A stretch of 6,441 nucleotides of DNA from Gemmatimonadota bacterium. Its GTDB lineage: Bacteria > Latescibacterota > UBA2968 > UBA8231. The position numbers and the translations under genes are program-made. Below are positions 5,918 to 6,441 of the stretch, one piece after another. Below the pieces are notes generated by a model that was not told the origin of the DNA, ran no database searches, and saw only the letters and a program-made list of their open reading frames with translations. Position 1 is the first letter of the stretch, and each line of letters begins with the position of its first letter. The DNA lies in assembly GCA_026706165.1 (NCBI GenBank), contig JAPOZF010000021.1:1-6441 (forward strand), read 5' to 3'.

Positions 5918-6441
5918 ATGAAACAGGGATTTGAGAGACTGAAGCGGCAGGCCATGTTCGCCGCGGCGGCCCTGGCGCTGCTGGGGCTGCCCCCGTGGGC
6001 GGACCCGGTCCAGGGAGAGGACTGGCCCCAGTGGCGGGGCCCGAACCGGGACGGGATCTCCCGGGAGACGGGGCTTCTGAATCAGTGGCCGGCGGAAGGT
6101 CCCCCGGTGGTCTGGAGGGTTCCGGGAGGCGAGGGGTTCTCCAGCGTCTCGGTCGCCGGGGGGCGCGCCTTCACCATGGCCGCTTCCGGGGAGGAGGAGT
6201 TCGCCCTCTGCCTCGACGCAGTGACCGGGAAGCAGCTCTGGAAGCGCCGGCTCGGCGAGAAGTTCACCGAAGGGCACGGGAACGGGCCGCGCTCGACGCC
6301 GACGGTGGAAGGGGACAGGGTGTTCATCCTGGGGTCGCGGGGCATGCTGACGGCGCTGAACGCCGGCACCGGGGAAACCGTGTGGGCGTCAGACCTGCGC
6401 GAGGTTCTCGGCAGCGGCCTGCCGCCCTGGGGGTTCGCCGC
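5918..6441 (+). CDS. exported PQQ-like beta-propeller repeat protein, N-terminal part (3' end outside window)
   Basis: The first 174 residues of a protein that continues past the window edge. The start is supported by AGGAG (5908-5912) five bases before the ATG. Residues 1 to about 33 form a signal peptide: basic start (MKQGFERLKRQ), hydrophobic core (AMFAAAALALLGLP) and a probable cleavage near VQGED. The mature part opens with DWPQWRGPNRDGIS, a hallmark start of PQQ-like beta-propeller proteins, and contains repeat blades CLDAVTGKQLWKRRLGE and LTALNAGTGETVWASDL, of the type in which A-x-x-G-x-x-x-W recurs per blade. Such proteins are periplasmic or outer-membrane-associated and may be scaffold (BamB-like) or quinoprotein-dehydrogenase-like. 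Without the later blades and any cofactor residues, the function is not assignable. No link to the chorismate lyase upstream is evident beyond close spacing. Confidence 0.88.
   Translation, partial: MKQGFERLKRQAMFAAAALALLGLPPWADPVQGEDWPQWRGPNRDGISRETGLLNQWPAEGPPVVWRVPGGEGFSSVSVAGGRAFTMAASGEEEFALCLDAVTGKQLWKRRLGEKFTEGHGNGPRSTPTVEGDRVFILGSRGMLTALNAGTGETVWASDLREVLGSGLPPWGFA

Overview
The window is a GC-rich (roughly two-thirds G+C) stretch of a bacterial chromosome. Gene content fits a Gram-negative bacterium, perhaps a deltaproteobacterium/Desulfuromonadota-like lineage: CusA-type metal efflux, PII plus GlnE nitrogen control, a stand-alone chorismate lyase and a DWPQWRGP-type beta-propeller protein. 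The taxonomic placement is inference from gene content and composition only. No mobile element, CRISPR array, tRNA or rRNA was recognised.

Layout. (1) Positions 1-1553 (+) hold the 3' end of a heavy-metal operon: the C-terminal 245 residues of a CusA/CzcA-family RND pump, a small exported Cys-containing protein whose ATG overlaps the pump's TGA, and a small membrane-anchored Cys-rich protein. (2) Positions 1554-1753 are a non-coding convergent junction with a 12-bp palindrome. (3) Positions 1754-5189 (-) are a glnB-glnE operon: PII signal protein followed by glutamine synthetase adenylyltransferase/adenylyl-removase. (4) Positions 5190-5326 are a divergent intergenic region. (5) Positions 5327-6441 (+) hold a UbiC/DUF98-type chorismate lyase followed by the N-terminal part of an exported PQQ-like beta-propeller protein that runs off the window.

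The most notable observation is in the third gene. Its frame is interrupted by one TGA (1446-1448) and then continues in the same frame for 34 well-formed codons, with strong GC preference at third positions, to a second TGA (1551-1553). Reading the first TGA as selenocysteine gives a 120-residue protein with a U-x-x-C redox motif (U86, C89) inside a Cys-rich segment. The mRNA just after the TGA can fold into a 12-bp stem-loop with a 6-nt apical loop CGUGAC, resembling a bacterial SECIS element. I read this as a candidate selenoprotein that conventional annotation would truncate, coupled to a copper/silver-type efflux operon. The same gene has a perfect 27-bp tandem duplication that doubles its Shine-Dalgarno sequence and GTG start.

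The metal operon and the nitrogen operon converge, and the nitrogen operon and the chorismate lyase operon diverge, so the window appears to hold three transcription units.
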